NCBI RefSeq assembly: GCF_033568475.1
Contig: NC_133121.1
Location: 168,765,716-168,829,715, forward strand
Reading direction: 5' to 3'
Length of the DNA stretch: 64,000 nucleotides
DNA from: Henckelia pumila
Taxonomy: Eukaryota > Streptophyta > Magnoliopsida > Lamiales > Gesneriaceae
Part shown: piece after piece, positions 1 to 10,981 of the stretch
Layout of the letters: the number at the start of each line of letters is the position of its first letter
Position numbering within the stretch: the stretch's first letter is position 1
Program-made: the position numbers and the translations under genes
The notes under the pieces: model-generated
What the model was told of the DNA's origin: nothing
What the model saw: only the letters and a program-made list of their open reading frames with translations
Databases searched by the model: none

Positions 1-1
1 G

Positions 2-2740
2 TTGAAAGAACAGTTAGAAGATTTATTGGCCAAGGGATACATTCGACCCAGTGTTTCTCCTTGGGGTGCTCCAGTTCTGTTTGTCAGAAAGAAAGACGGT
101 TCAATGAGATTGTGTATTGATTACCGGCAACTGAACAAGGCTACGGTAAAGAACAAATACCCTTTGCATCGTATTGATGATTTGTTTGATCAGTTGCAGG
201 GTTCTTCGGTGTATTCCAAGATCAATCTGAGATCTGGATACCATCAGCTGAGAGTTAGGGATTCTGATATTCCTAAGACTGCGTTCAGAACCAGGTATGG
301 CCATTATGAGTTTATAGTTATGCCGTTTGGTTTGACGAATGCTCCAGCTGTATTCATGGCTTTGATGAACCGTGTATTTCAGAAGTATCTCGATGATTTC
401 GTGATTATATTTATTGATGATATTCTGATCTATTCCAAGAATCTGATTGATCATGCTGAACATCTGAGAACAGTTTTGAAAACCTTACGAGTCGAGAAAT
501 TGTATGCTAAACTTTCGAAATGTGAGTTTTGGCTGAAACAGGTTGTCTTTCTTGGACATATTATATCTGGAAATGGTATTTCTGTGGATCCAAGTAAAGT
601 TGAAGCAGTGATCAATTGGGCTAGACCGACATATGTTCCTGAGATCCGGAGTTTTATGGGATTGGCTGGGTATTATCGTCGATTCATCAAAGATTTTTCT
701 AGTATTGCGAAGCCGATTACTCAGTTAACTCAGAAAAATGCTCCTTTTATCTGGTCTGAAGCTTGTGAATCTAGTTTTCTTGAGTTGAAGACACGACTGA
801 CCAGTGCACCAGTCTTGACGATTCCTTCAGGTACTGGTGGTTTCACTGTTTACTGTGATGCATCTCATCGAGGATTAGGGTGTGTTTTGATGCAGCGAGG
901 ACATGTGATTGCTTATGCCTCGAGACAGTTGAAGCCTCACGAAACCAGATATCCGATTCATGATCTTGAATTGGCCGCCATTGTATTTGCTTTGAAGATT
1001 TGGCGACATTATCTGTATGGGGAGCAGTTTGAGATTTATTCTGATCACAAGAGTCTGAAGTATCTATTTTCACAGTCAGAATTGAATATGAGACAGCGGA
1101 GGTGGCTTGATTTGCTTAAAGACTTTGATTGTGAGATTAAGTACTATCCAGGGAAATCGAATGCGGCAGCAGATGCACTCAGTCGAAAGGTATGTTCTTT
1201 GTCCTTATCGACGATGGGTGTATCAAATTTGATTGAAGACTGTTGTCTGTCTGGGTTAGTATTTGATACGAATTATCAACCTCTTCGACTCTATCAAATG
1301 CAAGCTGAACCAGCTTTATTGGTAAGAATTCGAGATGCTCAGAAACTTGATCAGAATATACAGAATTCGATTGAAAAAGTCAGATCAGGGCATGTATCTG
1401 AATACCGGGTTCGAGATGATCTTATTTATGTTCACAATCGCCTTGTAGTACCTGATATTTCTGATGTGCGACAACAACTACTGACAGAGGCGCATTGTAG
1501 TCGTTATAGTATTCATCCTGGAGGTAGGAAGATGTATAATGATCTGAAGACTCGATATTGGTGGAAGCCAATGAATTCTGATATCACTGAGTTCGTGTCA
1601 CGATGTTTGAACTGCCAACAGGTGAAGGCTGAAAGGAAGAAACCGCCTGGCTTGTTACAGAGTTTATCCGTGCCTGAATGGAAATGGGATCATATTTCCA
1701 TGGATTTCGTGACGAGATTACCTCGATCTTCTAGAGGTTATGATGCTATCTGGGTGATTATCGATAGATTGACGAAGTCTGCGTGTTTTATACCTTACCG
1801 TATGACGTACAGACATGATCAGATGGCAGAGATTTATGTCCGTGAAGTTGTCAGATTACATGGTGTGCCGAAGTCTATTGTATCAGATCGTGATCCTCGA
1901 TTTACATCTCACTTCTGGCATAGCTTACAGAGTGCTTTGGGTACTCAGCTTCGTTTGAGCACAGCTTATCATCCACAAACAGACGGGCAGTCTGAGCGTA
2001 CTATTCAGACATTGGAGGACATGTTAAGAGCTGTAGTGCTTGATTTTGGCACGAGTTGGCAAGATTCATTACCTCTTTGTGAATTCTCGTACAACAACAG
2101 CTACCAATCGAGTATTGGAATGGCTCCTTTTGAAGCTTTATACGGAAGAAAATGTCGATCTCCTTTGTACTGGGATGATATTTCAGAAGTACCTGACACT
2201 GGTCCTGATATGATACGTGATCTGACTGATCAAGTGAAGCTTATTCAGACAAGAATAAAGACAGCTCAAGATAGACAAGCGAAATATGCTAACATTCGAC
2301 GTCGACCTTTGTCTTTTGAACAGGGGGATCGAGTATTCCTGAAGATTTCTCCTTTCAGAGGTACAGTCAGATTTGGCAAGCGAGGGAAGTTGTCTCCACG
2401 CTACATTGGTCCGTATGAAATTCTGGAGAAAATAGGCAATCTCGCCTATCGATTAGCTCTTCCTCCGGCGTTATCTGGAATACATGATGTCTTTCATGTA
2501 TCAATGCTTCGAAAGTACCTTGCTGATGAATCTCATGTACTGCAATCTGATGAGGCTGAACTCGACGAGACTTTGAGTTATTTTGAAAAGCCAATTCAGA
2601 TCCTTGATCGAAAAGAGAAGCAACTACGAACCAAGACTATTCCACTTGTGAAAGTTCAGTGGAGTCGTCATGGTATTGAAGAAGCGACGTGGGAGACAGA
2701 ATCAGATATGAGGCAACGATATCCAGAGTTATTTCATTGA
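2..2740 (+). CDS. Ty3/gypsy polyprotein, 3' part (RT-RNase H-integrase-chromodomain-like tail)
   Basis: This is the C-terminal 912 residues of a retrotransposon Pol; the frame is open at the left edge, so Gag, protease and the RT start lie outside the window. Visible in order: reverse transcriptase with the FIDDILIYS catalytic box near residue 138; RNase H starting at [15 protein letters not shown] near 284; an integrase HHCC zinc finger near 497-540; the integrase core with MDFVTRLP (first Asp), SDRDPRF (second Asp) and GQSERT (Glu) near 567-668; then a tail ending in [14 protein letters not shown], typical of the C-terminal chromodomain of Tekay/Del-type chromoviruses. RT before integrase defines Ty3 rather than copia order. 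No stop interrupts it, so the insertion looks fairly young. The clade assignment is inferred from the tail and LTR style. Confidence 0.95.
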   Translation: MKEQLEDLLAKGYIRPSVSPWGAPVLFVRKKDGSMRLCIDYRQLNKATVKNKYPLHRIDDLFDQLQGSSVYSKINLRSGYHQLRVRDSDIPKTAFRTRYGHYEFIVMPFGLTNAPAVFMALMNRVFQKYLDDFVIIFIDDILIYSKNLIDHAEHLRTVLKTLRVEKLYAKLSKCEFWLKQVVFLGHIISGNGISVDPSKVEAVINWARPTYVPEIRSFMGLAGYYRRFIKDFSSIAKPITQLTQKNAPFIWSEACESSFLELKTRLTSAPVLTIPSGTGGFTVYCDASHRGLGCVLMQRGHVIAYASRQLKPHETRYPIHDLELAAIVFALKIWRHYLYGEQFEIYSDHKSLKYLFSQSELNMRQRRWLDLLKDFDCEIKYYPGKSNAAADALSRKVCSLSLSTMGVSNLIEDCCLSGLVFDTNYQPLRLYQMQAEPALLVRIRDAQKLDQNIQNSIEKVRSGHVSEYRVRDDLIYVHNRLVVPDISDVRQQLLTEAHCSRYSIHPGGRKMYNDLKTRYWWKPMNSDITEFVSRCLNCQQVKAERKKPPGLLQSLSVPEWKWDHISMDFVTRLPRSSRGYDAIWVIIDRLTKSACFIPYRMTYRHDQMAEIYVREVVRLHGVPKSIVSDRDPRFTSHFWHSLQSALGTQLRLSTAYHPQTDGQSERTIQTLEDMLRAVVLDFGTSWQDSLPLCEFSYNNSYQSSIGMAPFEALYGRKCRSPLYWDDISEVPDTGPDMIRDLTDQVKLIQTRIKTAQDRQAKYANIRRRPLSFEQGDRVFLKISPFRGTVRFGKRGKLSPRYIGPYEILEKIGNLAYRLALPPALSGIHDVFHVSMLRKYLADESHVLQSDEAELDETLSYFEKPIQILDRKEKQLRTKTIPLVKVQWSRHGIEEATWETESDMRQRYPELFH

Positions 2741-2837
2741 TGTGAGTCTCCTTTAGTTTTCTGTATCTGATATTTGATTTGATTGGTTGTTATTACTAAG
2801 ATTTCGAGGACGAAATCGAGTCTTAGTGGGGGAGAAT
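2741..2837 (+). other. Ty3 3' untranslated spacer with polypurine tract
   Basis: A short spacer lies between the Pol stop and the 3' LTR. It ends in a purine-rich run (gtgggggagaat) immediately before the LTR TG, the position where the plus-strand primer is formed during reverse transcription. Confidence 0.75.
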
Positions 2838-5018
2838 TGTAACGCCCAAAATTATTTAATTTTAATCCGAGAATAATTAATTTGGGAATATTTGGAGTTT
2901 TGATTCAAATTCTAATATTCTTAAATTTCTTAGGATTGAAATTGAATAACATGAGAAATTGAGGACTGAATTGCAATTATTGCATAGTTGAGGGGCCAAA
3001 GTGCAAAATCTTTATTTGGGCTGGACACTTGTGATTTTTCCTAGCACTCACGTGTGAAACACTATTTTCCATCAGATTACTCAGCAAAGAAAAGAAAAGG
3101 AAACCGAGAACAAGAACAGAGAAAATCCCAAGCCTTTTTCTTCCTCTTGCGATTGCCATATCTTTTGACTCGAGCATCCGATTTAGATTCCGAAAGATGT
3201 TTTGGAATCCTTGAAACGAGACCTTCGATTTGATGTAAGTTTCCTCTTTGTTCTTCAGGGTTTGAGATTTCGAAAATGGCAGATATCAGATGTTGGTTTT
3301 GATTTGGTGTTGTTGAGCTTCTAGCTTTGTTAATCTTGAAGTTTGATTGAAGCTTGAGTTGTATATCTTGTTCTTATGCTTTCTTAGCTGTGATTCAATC
3401 TATACACCTGCTAATATGTTGGTTTGGAGGTTGAATAAGTGATATGAATGTTTGAAATGATTTAGAGATTTGCGGGAATCGCCGAGTTATACCGAAATGC
3501 CGTCGAATTCTTGAATTGAAGTGATTTGATATTGTTTTTGGCTTTGGAAGTTGCTGAACTATTAGATAATGGTTCCTTGTTTGTTATGCTATTGTCTCAG
3601 TGCATAAACAGGGCAACTCAACTCAAGAACGTCGACTTCGAAATCGATAGAAGATTGAACAAGGTTGGTAGAGTTTTCTTTGGAATTCTTGTTGAAGTTT
3701 GGGGTTGATCTTGAGCAGATTTTGAGTTGTGCTTGGTGCTTGATATTGTACAGCTTTTGACAAGTTTGAAGACCTCCTAGACATCACAATTGAAAGGTAA
3801 AAGTGGACTACAATTTGATTGGGATTATAACTCGAGATGGTTTGTATCGAGTTCCCTCAATTCACATACTTGTTTGTTTAAGTGCTCTTATGTGCTTTCT
3901 TTTGATTACTTGAATAAGTTCTTGATATAATGAATGCCCTGATTATGTTACATGTTGCATTCATCTTGATGACTTATTCCTTTGATTTTGAAATGAACGG
4001 ACACATTCAAATAGACGATTTGAGGGATTGTATATGTATGGCCTGGGTGGTTGTTTGAGCCTAGCGTCTGAGCTGCATATATAATGGCTTCAAAGTCTAG
4101 AGGAGCAAGATAGTAGCCCCACCTCGATAGGGTGTGTCGGTGGATTAGCTATGATATCTTCTTCTCGGGATCCCAATTGATGAATGATGAACAGAACCTT
4201 GTTTTGAAAGCATGCATTGTATTTACTTCTATATCATGATTGTGATATTGATTATGCATGTTTAGTTGCTTTTACTGGGAAATCTATTTCTCACCGGAGT
4301 TATCCGGCTATTGTTTTGTTGTATGTGTCATTGCAATAGGAGGAAGTGGAACCGGGCAAAGGCGGACTTAAAGAACAAGGGATGAAATCGATATAGCGTG
4401 AGGATCCGAGTTAGGAGTTATGTGTGCTGTCATGAAGTTTAATGAGTCTTGATCATGATCATGCTAGAAGATACTTGTACCAAGACTTGTAGATGATTGA
4501 GTTGTGGTTTTGTTGATGTTTATAGGATTGGAAATATGTTGTAAATCCTTGAATCAACATAAGGTGTCTTGAACTTGATATATGACAATGTTATTGCATG
4601 TTATGAGAATTATGATTATGTTGTAAAGCCTTGGAATGGTTTATTCCTAACAATTATAGCATGTTAGAATGCATGTTAGATGTTATGATTGATTAAACCA
4701 TGTCTAGACTTTGGTAGGACATGATCTTGAATCAATCATAGGCATGATCTCGTTTTTGACAGCAGCTGAGCCATTATTTTTTTCTGTTGGTTTGGCTGGC
4801 GCACGGGCGAGCTCCTGCTCGCGCGCGCGCGAGCCAAACCAGGGGACCTCGGTCCCATTGGCCGGCGCGCGCGCGAGGGGTGATGCCCGCGCGTGCGCAG
4901 TGCAACTTATTTAAAAAAATTTTTTTTTTTATTCTTTTGTTTAGACTTTGATTATTGTCTCACATGGTTTAATAATGATTAATGAGATTAATGAGAGATT
5001 AGAACTCGGGTCATCACA
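2838..5018 (+). repeat. 3' LTR of the Ty3/gypsy element
   Basis: The 2181-bp block starts TGTAACGCCC directly after the polypurine tract and ends GGGTCATCACA, giving canonical TG...CA ends. Downstream the sequence changes at once to the AT-rich caulimovirid Pol frame, which fixes the right boundary. The 5-bp target duplication should be GTATG (5019-5023); its partner is upstream of the window. A GC-rich stretch of short CG palindromes lies near the 3' end (about 4796-4905). No gene is seen inside. Confidence 0.88.
4796..4905. repeat. GC-rich palindromic block inside the Ty3 LTR
   Basis: About 110 bp rich in CG dinucleotides with nested palindromes such as GCTCGCGCGCGCGCGAGC and GGCGCGCGCGCGAG. 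It sits about 115-220 bp before the LTR end in an otherwise AT-rich LTR. It could fold into strong stems in RNA or be a heavily methylated patch; the function is unknown. Confidence 0.7.
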
Positions 5019-6861
5019 GTATGTATTTAGGAAGCAAGCATATACTTCCAAATCATTATTGGAAGAAATATGATAAAGGATTAAAAGTTCGAATAGGAGA
5101 TGGATCAATAATCATGCTTAATACAGTAGCAGAAAAATTAAAAATAGAAATAGAAGAAACAAAATTTGTAATACCCATTATATATCAAATAGAATCAGGA
5201 ATGAACATTATAATAGGAAATAACTTTTTAAGAGAATATCTTCCTTTTACACAATTTGAAGATCACATAACTTTAAAAAAAGGATCATCAATGATTTACA
5301 TTCCCAAAATACGAACAGCATTTCGCGTAGGAAATGAAGGATTTACAAAGAATTTTTATAAATGAAATACAAATCCAATAGAACTAAAAATAGAAAATAT
5401 TTTAACTATTAATCCTGAAAAAAAAATCATGAGGAAATTTCATGATATATGTTCTGAAAATCCTCAGGACAAAATTAAGAAAAGAAAACAATTCATTGCT
5501 TCAATAAAACTCAAAGACCCTAATATCACAATCCGTGAAGCACCAAGAAGATGTAACATTGATGATGTAAAAATATTTGAAAAAGAAGTTCAAGAATTAT
5601 TAAAACTTAAGATAATCATCCCTAGTAAAAGTCCACACTCTTCACCAGCCTTTTATGTCAGTAAGAAAGATACTGATAAGAAAAGAATGGTAATTGATTA
5701 TCGAAAGATGAATAAAGCAACAATTATGGATGAATATTATATCCCAAATAAGAATGATTTACTATCTTATATAGGAGAAATGAAATATTTTTCCAGTTTA
5801 GATTGTAAATCAGGATTCTGGCAAATTCAACTAGAACCACAAACACAATTACTTACAGCATTCAGTTGTCCAAAAGGACAGTATCAATGGACTGTATTAC
5901 CTTTCGGACTTAAACAAGCATCAGGTATCTTTCAAAGATATATGGATGAATCTTTTAAATCATATATAGATTTTTGTTGTGTTTATATAGATGACATATT
6001 AATTTATTCAAAAACACTAGATCAACATTATAAAGATCTCATGATAGTTTTAGATATTTGTCATAAAGATGGAATTATACTTTCTGAAAAGAAAGCACAA
6101 TTATTCAAAACAAAAATAAATTATTTAGGATTACAAATAGAAGATGGAAAACATTGTTTACAACCGCATATACTTAAGAAAATTCATGATTTTCCTAGTG
6201 AAATCAAGGATAAAGATCAATTAAGAAGATTTTTAGGATTATTAACTTATTCTGGAAATTACATTAAGAAACTTGTAGAAATCAGAAAACCTCTTCAGGT
6301 AAAACTTAAACAGGACTATAAGTGGAAATGGTCGAAAGAAGATACTAATTACATAGACACTATTAAAAAAAAATAATTAGTAATCTTCCTGAATTATATT
6401 TTCCTTCAAATAAAGATATAATAATAATTGAAACAGATGCTTCAGATAAATACTGGGGAGCATGTTTAAAAGCTTATACTGGAGAAAGAAATTTAGAAGA
6501 ACTTACTAAAACAGCTACTAGAAATAATGAAGAATTATGTAGCTATACATCAGGAACTTTTCAAGGTGCACAATTAAATTATCATTCGAATGAAAAAGAA
6601 TTATTAGCTTTAATATTCACAATTAGAACTTATGAAATTTATCTTATTTCTAAAACATTTTTAGTAAGAACAGATAATATGAATTTAACATATTTCAAAA
6701 CAAGGAAAATATCAAGAAATGTAGGGAGAAATGCAGCAAGGCTAATTAGATGGCAATTGAAATTGAATCATTATCAGTTTGAGATCCAACATGTCAAAGG
6801 AACGGATAATTCATTACCCGACGCATTAACCAAAGAACTTCATCCAAACTATTATCCGTAG
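5019..6861 (+). pseudogene. Caulimovirid Pol: protease end, reverse transcriptase, RNase H (broken)
   Basis: Three coding pieces run head to tail. 5021-5365 matches the C-terminal half of a retroviral-type aspartic protease; the catalytic Asp motif is not present and should lie beyond the Ty3 insertion. An in-frame TGA at 5363-5365 separates it from the RT piece, which stays in the same frame. 5429-6376 is reverse transcriptase with the YIDD box at residues 186-189 of that piece. The frame then shifts within a run of nine A (6365-6373), and 6376-6861 is RNase H with TDASD, NEKELLA, RTDNMN and a final LPDAL motif. No integrase follows, which separates it from LTR retrotransposons. In a live virus this enzyme copies pregenomic RNA into DNA. 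Confidence 0.92.
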
Positions 6862-7198
6862 TAACGGAATAACAAAGGAGATCCTAAGTGATCCAAAAAA
6901 TGACTGTGAGTCATCCGAACATGCCTCAGAAAGCATGGGGAATATAAATTGATGAAATGAGATTTATATTCAGAAACATGAATTATTTTATGACTTTCAG
7001 TCATCCGAACATGCCTCAGAAATCATGGGGAATATAAATTAATGAAATAAGATTTATATTCAGAAACATAAATTACTCACAAAAAATTTATAAATGCAAT
7101 GACACGTATAATAAAACTATCCGAATTACTCACGAAAAGAGTTATTTTACTAACTATTATATATATAAATTTGTTTTCTTGTGCAGAGTATAATCAAG
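6862..7198 (+). promoter_or_regulatory. Spacer between Pol and the transactivator-like gene, with 90-bp repeats and TATA-like run
   Basis: No gene fits here. Two imperfect 90-bp units (6901-6990 and 6991 to about 7076) each contain a perfect 10-bp stem, GAATATAAAT pairing with ATTTATATTC. A run ATATATATAAAT (about 7160-7171) lies just upstream of the next start codon. In caulimoviruses a subgenomic promoter precedes the transactivator gene, so this spacer may hold an equivalent; that role is inferred. Confidence 0.45.
6901..7076. repeat. Two 90-bp tandem units, each with a hairpin
   Basis: Unit starts are TGACTGTGAG at 6901 and TGACTTTCAG at 6991, with only a few substitutions between them. 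Both carry the stem-loop (6940-6971 and about 7030-7061). Confidence 0.85.
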
Positions 7199-8395
7199 AT
7201 GGAGCAACTAAGTCAATTAAAGGAACAATTGATTGAATTGCAGGAAGAAATTCAAATTCTTCAACTAAAAGAAAGGAATTTGAGTAGAAAAATTCAAAGA
7301 ACAGAAGAAAAGATGATAACTTCATCATCATCATCCTCCTCACCAAGAACACCAATCAAAATGGCAACTCCATTTGACAAAATAATGGAGATAAAAGAGA
7401 AACAGTCAGTGGTCACAGCCAACACTGACAAAGAAAAAGAAAAGAAAAAAGAACCGGTGGACACAGCCAGCACCGAGAAAAATAAAAAAGAAGAAAGGAC
7501 GTTTAAAAGTTCCCTTGAAAAGAAAGAAAAAAAGATGGTCAATCTGCGACCACAAAAACCAATTTTTGAAAAAACAAATTTTTCAGAAAAACTCAAGACT
7601 GAATTCTTTGAAACACTAAACTATTTGAGAACAGCCAAACCACCTGCAGAATCTTGGCTACAAACTTGTGACACACAGAGCATATCAAGAGCAAGAACAC
7701 TGCAAGGTGCTCCAGCGCATGAAGTCGCAAGATTCTTTTCAAATGGATTATTAAGTGGATTTGAAGTCAGTACCAACAATCAAGAAATAGAACTATTTCC
7801 ATATCAGTTGAGAAATAGTATCATCCAGTTTAAGAAAGTAGTCTTTAAGGACGATCCAGTATTAATATTGAGTATTCACTCAACCCTTCCAGATTGAGAT
7901 GATAACAAATTCTATCAACCAATGGTATATATTCAATGTCGAAAACAAAAAGACAAGTTCTTATTCGAAGGATCAAATGAAGAAAAACCAGTAATGGATA
8001 TCTCAACACTTCCTGAGATAAGAATAAAGACATTGATTGATATGATCTCAAAGACAGGAAATATTGATGGAAACTCAAAGGTTAAAATAAATTTTGCAAC
8101 CAGTAAAATTTTATTAACCACTGGACACAAGGAGACAATCCAAAAGAAAGAACAAGCCATGTTAGCTCAATTCGAAGCTCCAATCTATGAAGCAAGAGTT
8201 GACATGACCCAAGAAACCCAACAAATGTTATGTCAAAGACTAAGAACAATGATTTTCACTCACAAATGTGGACATTGCCAACCCATTCAGATAGAAGAAG
8301 CAGACGTCAAAGAGGACAAACCAGCTGTCAAAGAAGACAAACCAATAAAGAAATGGTCCGAATACACCAGTGATTCAGAGAGTGACACAATGTAA
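7199..8395 (+). pseudogene. Caulimovirid transactivator/inclusion-body-like protein (one in-frame TGA)
   Basis: The first ATG of the frame is at 7199. The N-terminus is a heptad-like coiled coil (MEQLSQLKEQLIELQEEIQ), followed by a Ser run and a long Lys/Glu-rich linker. The core block around APAHEVARFFSNGLL and the following ELFPYQLR and IQFKKVV segments resembles the mini-TAV domain of caulimovirid P6-type proteins, which allow reinitiation on polycistronic viral RNA. A TGA at 7895-7897, after STLPD, breaks the frame; the same frame resumes and runs to 8395, ending in an acidic tail. There is a CGHC pair near the C-terminus. Its position after Pol and before the main promoter matches caulimovirus and soymovirus order. 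The assignment rests on the core motif and position. Confidence 0.72.
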
Positions 8396-9203
8396 AAACA
8401 AATGAAATCGTGGACCACACCACATGTTAAAGGCATCCACTCAGATGTAAAATGAGCTGTTTCCATTATGTAGTGTCGGGTGGTCCCCCTCTTTTCTTTT
8501 ATTTTTAATTATGTATGTGTTTCTCCACGCCTATAAAAGGAGATGTTTTGTGCTGTGAAAGGGGAAGTGAAGTTTGAATATCTCTCTCTTCTTAAAGTTT
8601 CTTACAATCTGGTTCATACAAGACGTATGAAAACTATCAGAAACTAAGAAACATAAAATCAGAAACAAAATAAGCCTTATGGCTAATAACTAAACAAGCA
8701 GGGCGTAAGGAGGATAAGGTTGGAAACCAACCATTGAATATTCATGGTTAGAGTAAACCTGGAGATCCATAGAGCAAGTACTAGTTGATCAAGTGATCGT
8801 TAAGGGAAAGCAAGAATTTGGCCTCTGCTCAAAACCAAGATTCATTCAAACAAGGTAACCTTCCTAAACCTCCTGCAGCCTTTAATTCAAAGAAATAGTC
8901 AAAATACATTAATCATGTCATCATCCTTTATAAGAAATGGAAGATTAATAATAAAAAACTGGTTCGAAATATAAGATGATCATGAATATGATACATTTCG
9001 TGAATATCGTTTAAATACTTCTGATTGAACCATATTTGAATCAATTTATCAACTAAAATTTGTATTAATATCCCATGAATGGAACCAAACTAATATGAAA
9101 ACATTTATCTGTTATAAATGAATTAGATCTGTAAATTCATGAATCAGATCTGTAAATCCTTGAATAAAAAAATTCAAAAGAATTTGAAGAAAATTCCGCA
9201 ACC
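8396..9203 (+). promoter_or_regulatory. Caulimovirid main promoter and long RNA leader
   Basis: This non-coding block lies between the transactivator-like gene and the primer site. A good TATA box (CTATAAAAGG, 8531-8540) is present, so pregenomic RNA would start around 8560-8570. The following 640 bases contain several short ATG-led frames, as in caulimovirid leaders translated by shunting. A 24-26-bp direct repeat around GATCTGTAAAT (about 9118-9165) lies near its end. Start site and leader structure are inferred. Confidence 0.65.
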
Positions 9204-9215
9204 TGGTATCAAAGC
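9204..9215 (+). other. tRNA-Met primer binding site of the caulimovirid
   Basis: TGGTATCAAAGC matches the plant initiator tRNA-Met complement TGGTATCAGAGC at 11 of 12 positions. It lies after the leader and just before the first ORF, as expected for minus-strand DNA priming. By convention this would be base 1 of the viral map. Confidence 0.85.
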
Positions 9216-9231
9216 TTAAAACTGATTATTA

Positions 9232-9453
9232 ATGCCTGGATTAACTTTAGATATTGAGATTAAAAATTTATTTGATAAAATAATCTTACTAAAAGATTTA
9301 CGTCAAATAGATCAATTATGGAATAAAATAAAAGATCTCCAAACCTTTTATTTCAAAAATCATAAAAAAAAATATTTTTCAATCAACTGGAAAATGATAA
9401 TTCAAATTTCTGAAAACGATGAAATTGAAGACATAACAATATGTTATGAATAA
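9232..9453 (+). CDS. Small caulimovirid ORF A (73 aa), unknown function
   Basis: ATG-led frame 16 bp after the primer site, encoding MPGLTLDIEIKNLFDKI and onward. It is rich in Ile, Lys, Asp and Phe with no cysteine pattern or membrane segment. Caulimoviruses have a small non-conserved ORF at this place, but I see no specific homology. AT-rich codon use agrees with the neighbouring viral genes, and the frame is intact. Confidence 0.5.
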   Translation: MPGLTLDIEIKNLFDKIILLKDLRQIDQLWNKIKDLQTFYFKNHKKKYFSINWKMIIQISENDEIEDITICYE

Positions 9454-9526
9454 GAACAAACTTTGTTATCGAAATCCGATCAACAAAAACAAAATAATAA
9501 AAGTAACAAGTTTTACTAAATGAAAA

Positions 9527-9739
9527 ATGTATGAAAATACAAAAATGAATATCTTTAATTTATATTCTCAAAATATAAATTTTGATATAGAAAATTATGA
9601 AAACAATTTGAAACATCTTAAAAATTTTCAATCTTCAATTGATATTTTCGAAGATTTTCAAAATTTATTAGAACAGATAAATTCAACAAAAAGACTTTTA
9701 ATAGCCTTAAGAAAATTAAGAAGTTCTATCATCTGTTAA
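9527..9739 (+). CDS. Small caulimovirid ORF B (70 aa), unknown function
   Basis: ATG-led frame ending one base before the movement protein ATG at 9741, a spacing typical of polycistronic caulimovirid RNA. The product is Asn/Ile/Phe-rich with a predicted helical C-terminal half ending TKRLLIALRKLRSS. No family is recognised. It may be a short conserved viral ORF or a decayed N-terminal extension. Confidence 0.45.
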   Translation: MYENTKMNIFNLYSQNINFDIENYENNLKHLKNFQSSIDIFEDFQNLLEQINSTKRLLIALRKLRSSIIC

Positions 9740-9740
9740 A

Positions 9741-10691
9741 ATGACAGAAGTAACAATTCCAAATCAAAACAACCTGGTCGATGAATCTGAAGAATCTGAA
9801 GAAAACCAAGAGTATAATTTGAATATTATATTCAATCAAAGTAAGTTTGCTGAAATACAGAAAACAGGATTTTCTAATTCAAAAACAAATTTAATAGACC
9901 AACCAGGAATACTAAGTAAGATTTCAAATATTATTAATCCCAGAAAAAATTTAATTTATTATTCGATTCGTACAAAAGAACGATCTTGTAAAATAAATAA
10001 CGAATCAAGGTCTAATATTTTGAAGTTATTAACAACTCAAGATATTAATATCATCATGGCAAAAGCCAGTGAAAAAGAACGATCTGAACTGAAATATGTT
10101 CATATCGGAGGAATTGAAATAATAATATCAGCTCAGTACCGAGAAGGAATAGATACACCAATTGAAATAACAGTTCGTGACAAAAGAATACGTAATTTCC
10201 AGGATTCTATCCTTGGAAAAATTGAAGGAAATTTATGTTACAAAAAGATAAAATTTTATATTTATCCACAATACAATATATCTCTTTTTGATAAAAACAT
10301 AAATGACGTTTTAACATTAGATTATTACTTTTATAGAAATAATCTTATGTTAACAGGAAACCATCCGATCAATATAAACTATGTTGTCGGTTTAGCAATA
10401 AGTAATAATTCTCAAATAGGAACAATTTCAACAAAACCAACTATTTCTGTTGAAAGAATGTTTGAAAATATTACAATAATTGAACACCCTCTAAAAGCAT
10501 TTATTGAAGAAATAAATCCCTTTAAAAGATGGAGTTTAGATGACCTCCAAATCACAAAACAGCCTGTACCAAGAAGATCATTATCATTTGCTAGAAATGA
10601 TGAAGATATTCTTGATAAGATTGGAACCATGAATCAAAATATTCTTAAAATTAAAAAAGCTATTGTTAATGAGTCAACCTCATCGCAATGA
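9741..10691 (+). CDS. Caulimovirid movement protein, 30K superfamily
   Basis: An intact 316-residue frame. The central signature KYVHIGGIEII (from residue 118) followed by GIDTPIEI, with Asp138 as the superfamily's conserved Asp, and then a DKR block, is characteristic of 30K movement proteins, which modify plasmodesmata for cell-to-cell spread. The N-terminus is acidic (DESEESEENQE). The C-terminus has an Arg-rich patch (KQPVPRRSLSFAR) and a terminal helix. It overlaps the next ORF by the ATGA at 10688-10691, a tight coupling that supports both being real viral genes. It is the only large gene here without a stop or shift. Confidence 0.88.
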   Translation: MTEVTIPNQNNLVDESEESEENQEYNLNIIFNQSKFAEIQKTGFSNSKTNLIDQPGILSKISNIINPRKNLIYYSIRTKERSCKINNESRSNILKLLTTQDINIIMAKASEKERSELKYVHIGGIEIIISAQYREGIDTPIEITVRDKRIRNFQDSILGKIEGNLCYKKIKFYIYPQYNISLFDKNINDVLTLDYYFYRNNLMLTGNHPININYVVGLAISNNSQIGTISTKPTISVERMFENITIIEHPLKAFIEEINPFKRWSLDDLQITKQPVPRRSLSFARNDEDILDKIGTMNQNILKIKKAIVNESTSSQ

Positions 10692-10981
10692 CGTCCTTAA
10701 TAAAATTAAAAAAAGATCTAGGAGATTTAGAAAATAATATTAATAAGATCAATCTATCAATATAAGAATTAGAGAAGAATTTCAAAGAATATATTGATTT
10801 AGCAACGACTAGATTAATAATTGAACAAGAAAGACATAATAATGAAATATTATACTATCTTAAGGAAGTTCTTCCAATAGATAAAGGAAAAAGAAAAATG
10901 GAAGAAGAACCACCATTCAAAATTGAATCATGGTATAGAAATCCCCTTAGTTATGGCAAACATAAGTATGGAGATGTTTAG
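10688..10981 (+). pseudogene. Small coiled-coil ORF, virion-associated protein-like (one in-frame TAA)
   Basis: The frame starts in the ATGA overlap with the movement protein stop and runs 97 codons to TAG at 10979-10981, overlapping the capsid start by 29 bp. The N-terminal half has leucine/isoleucine heptads (LIKLKKDLGDLENNINKI); a Lys-rich patch (KGKRKMEEEPPF) follows. A TAA at codon 26 (10763-10765) breaks it. The position between movement and capsid genes, small size and N-terminal coiled coil match the virion-associated protein of caulimoviruses, which binds virions. Assignment is by position and architecture, not sequence identity. Confidence 0.6.

Noticed and set aside
5019..6861. Reading the RT block as another Ty3 retrotransposon
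   Set aside because: No integrase follows RNase H, and movement and capsid genes lie in the same block; that is a pararetrovirus.
7181..7198. Transactivator start at 7181
   Set aside because: It is GTG; ATG 7199 is the first usable start.
10923..10952. Capsid start at 10923
   Set aside because: It is TTG; the first in-frame ATG is 10953.
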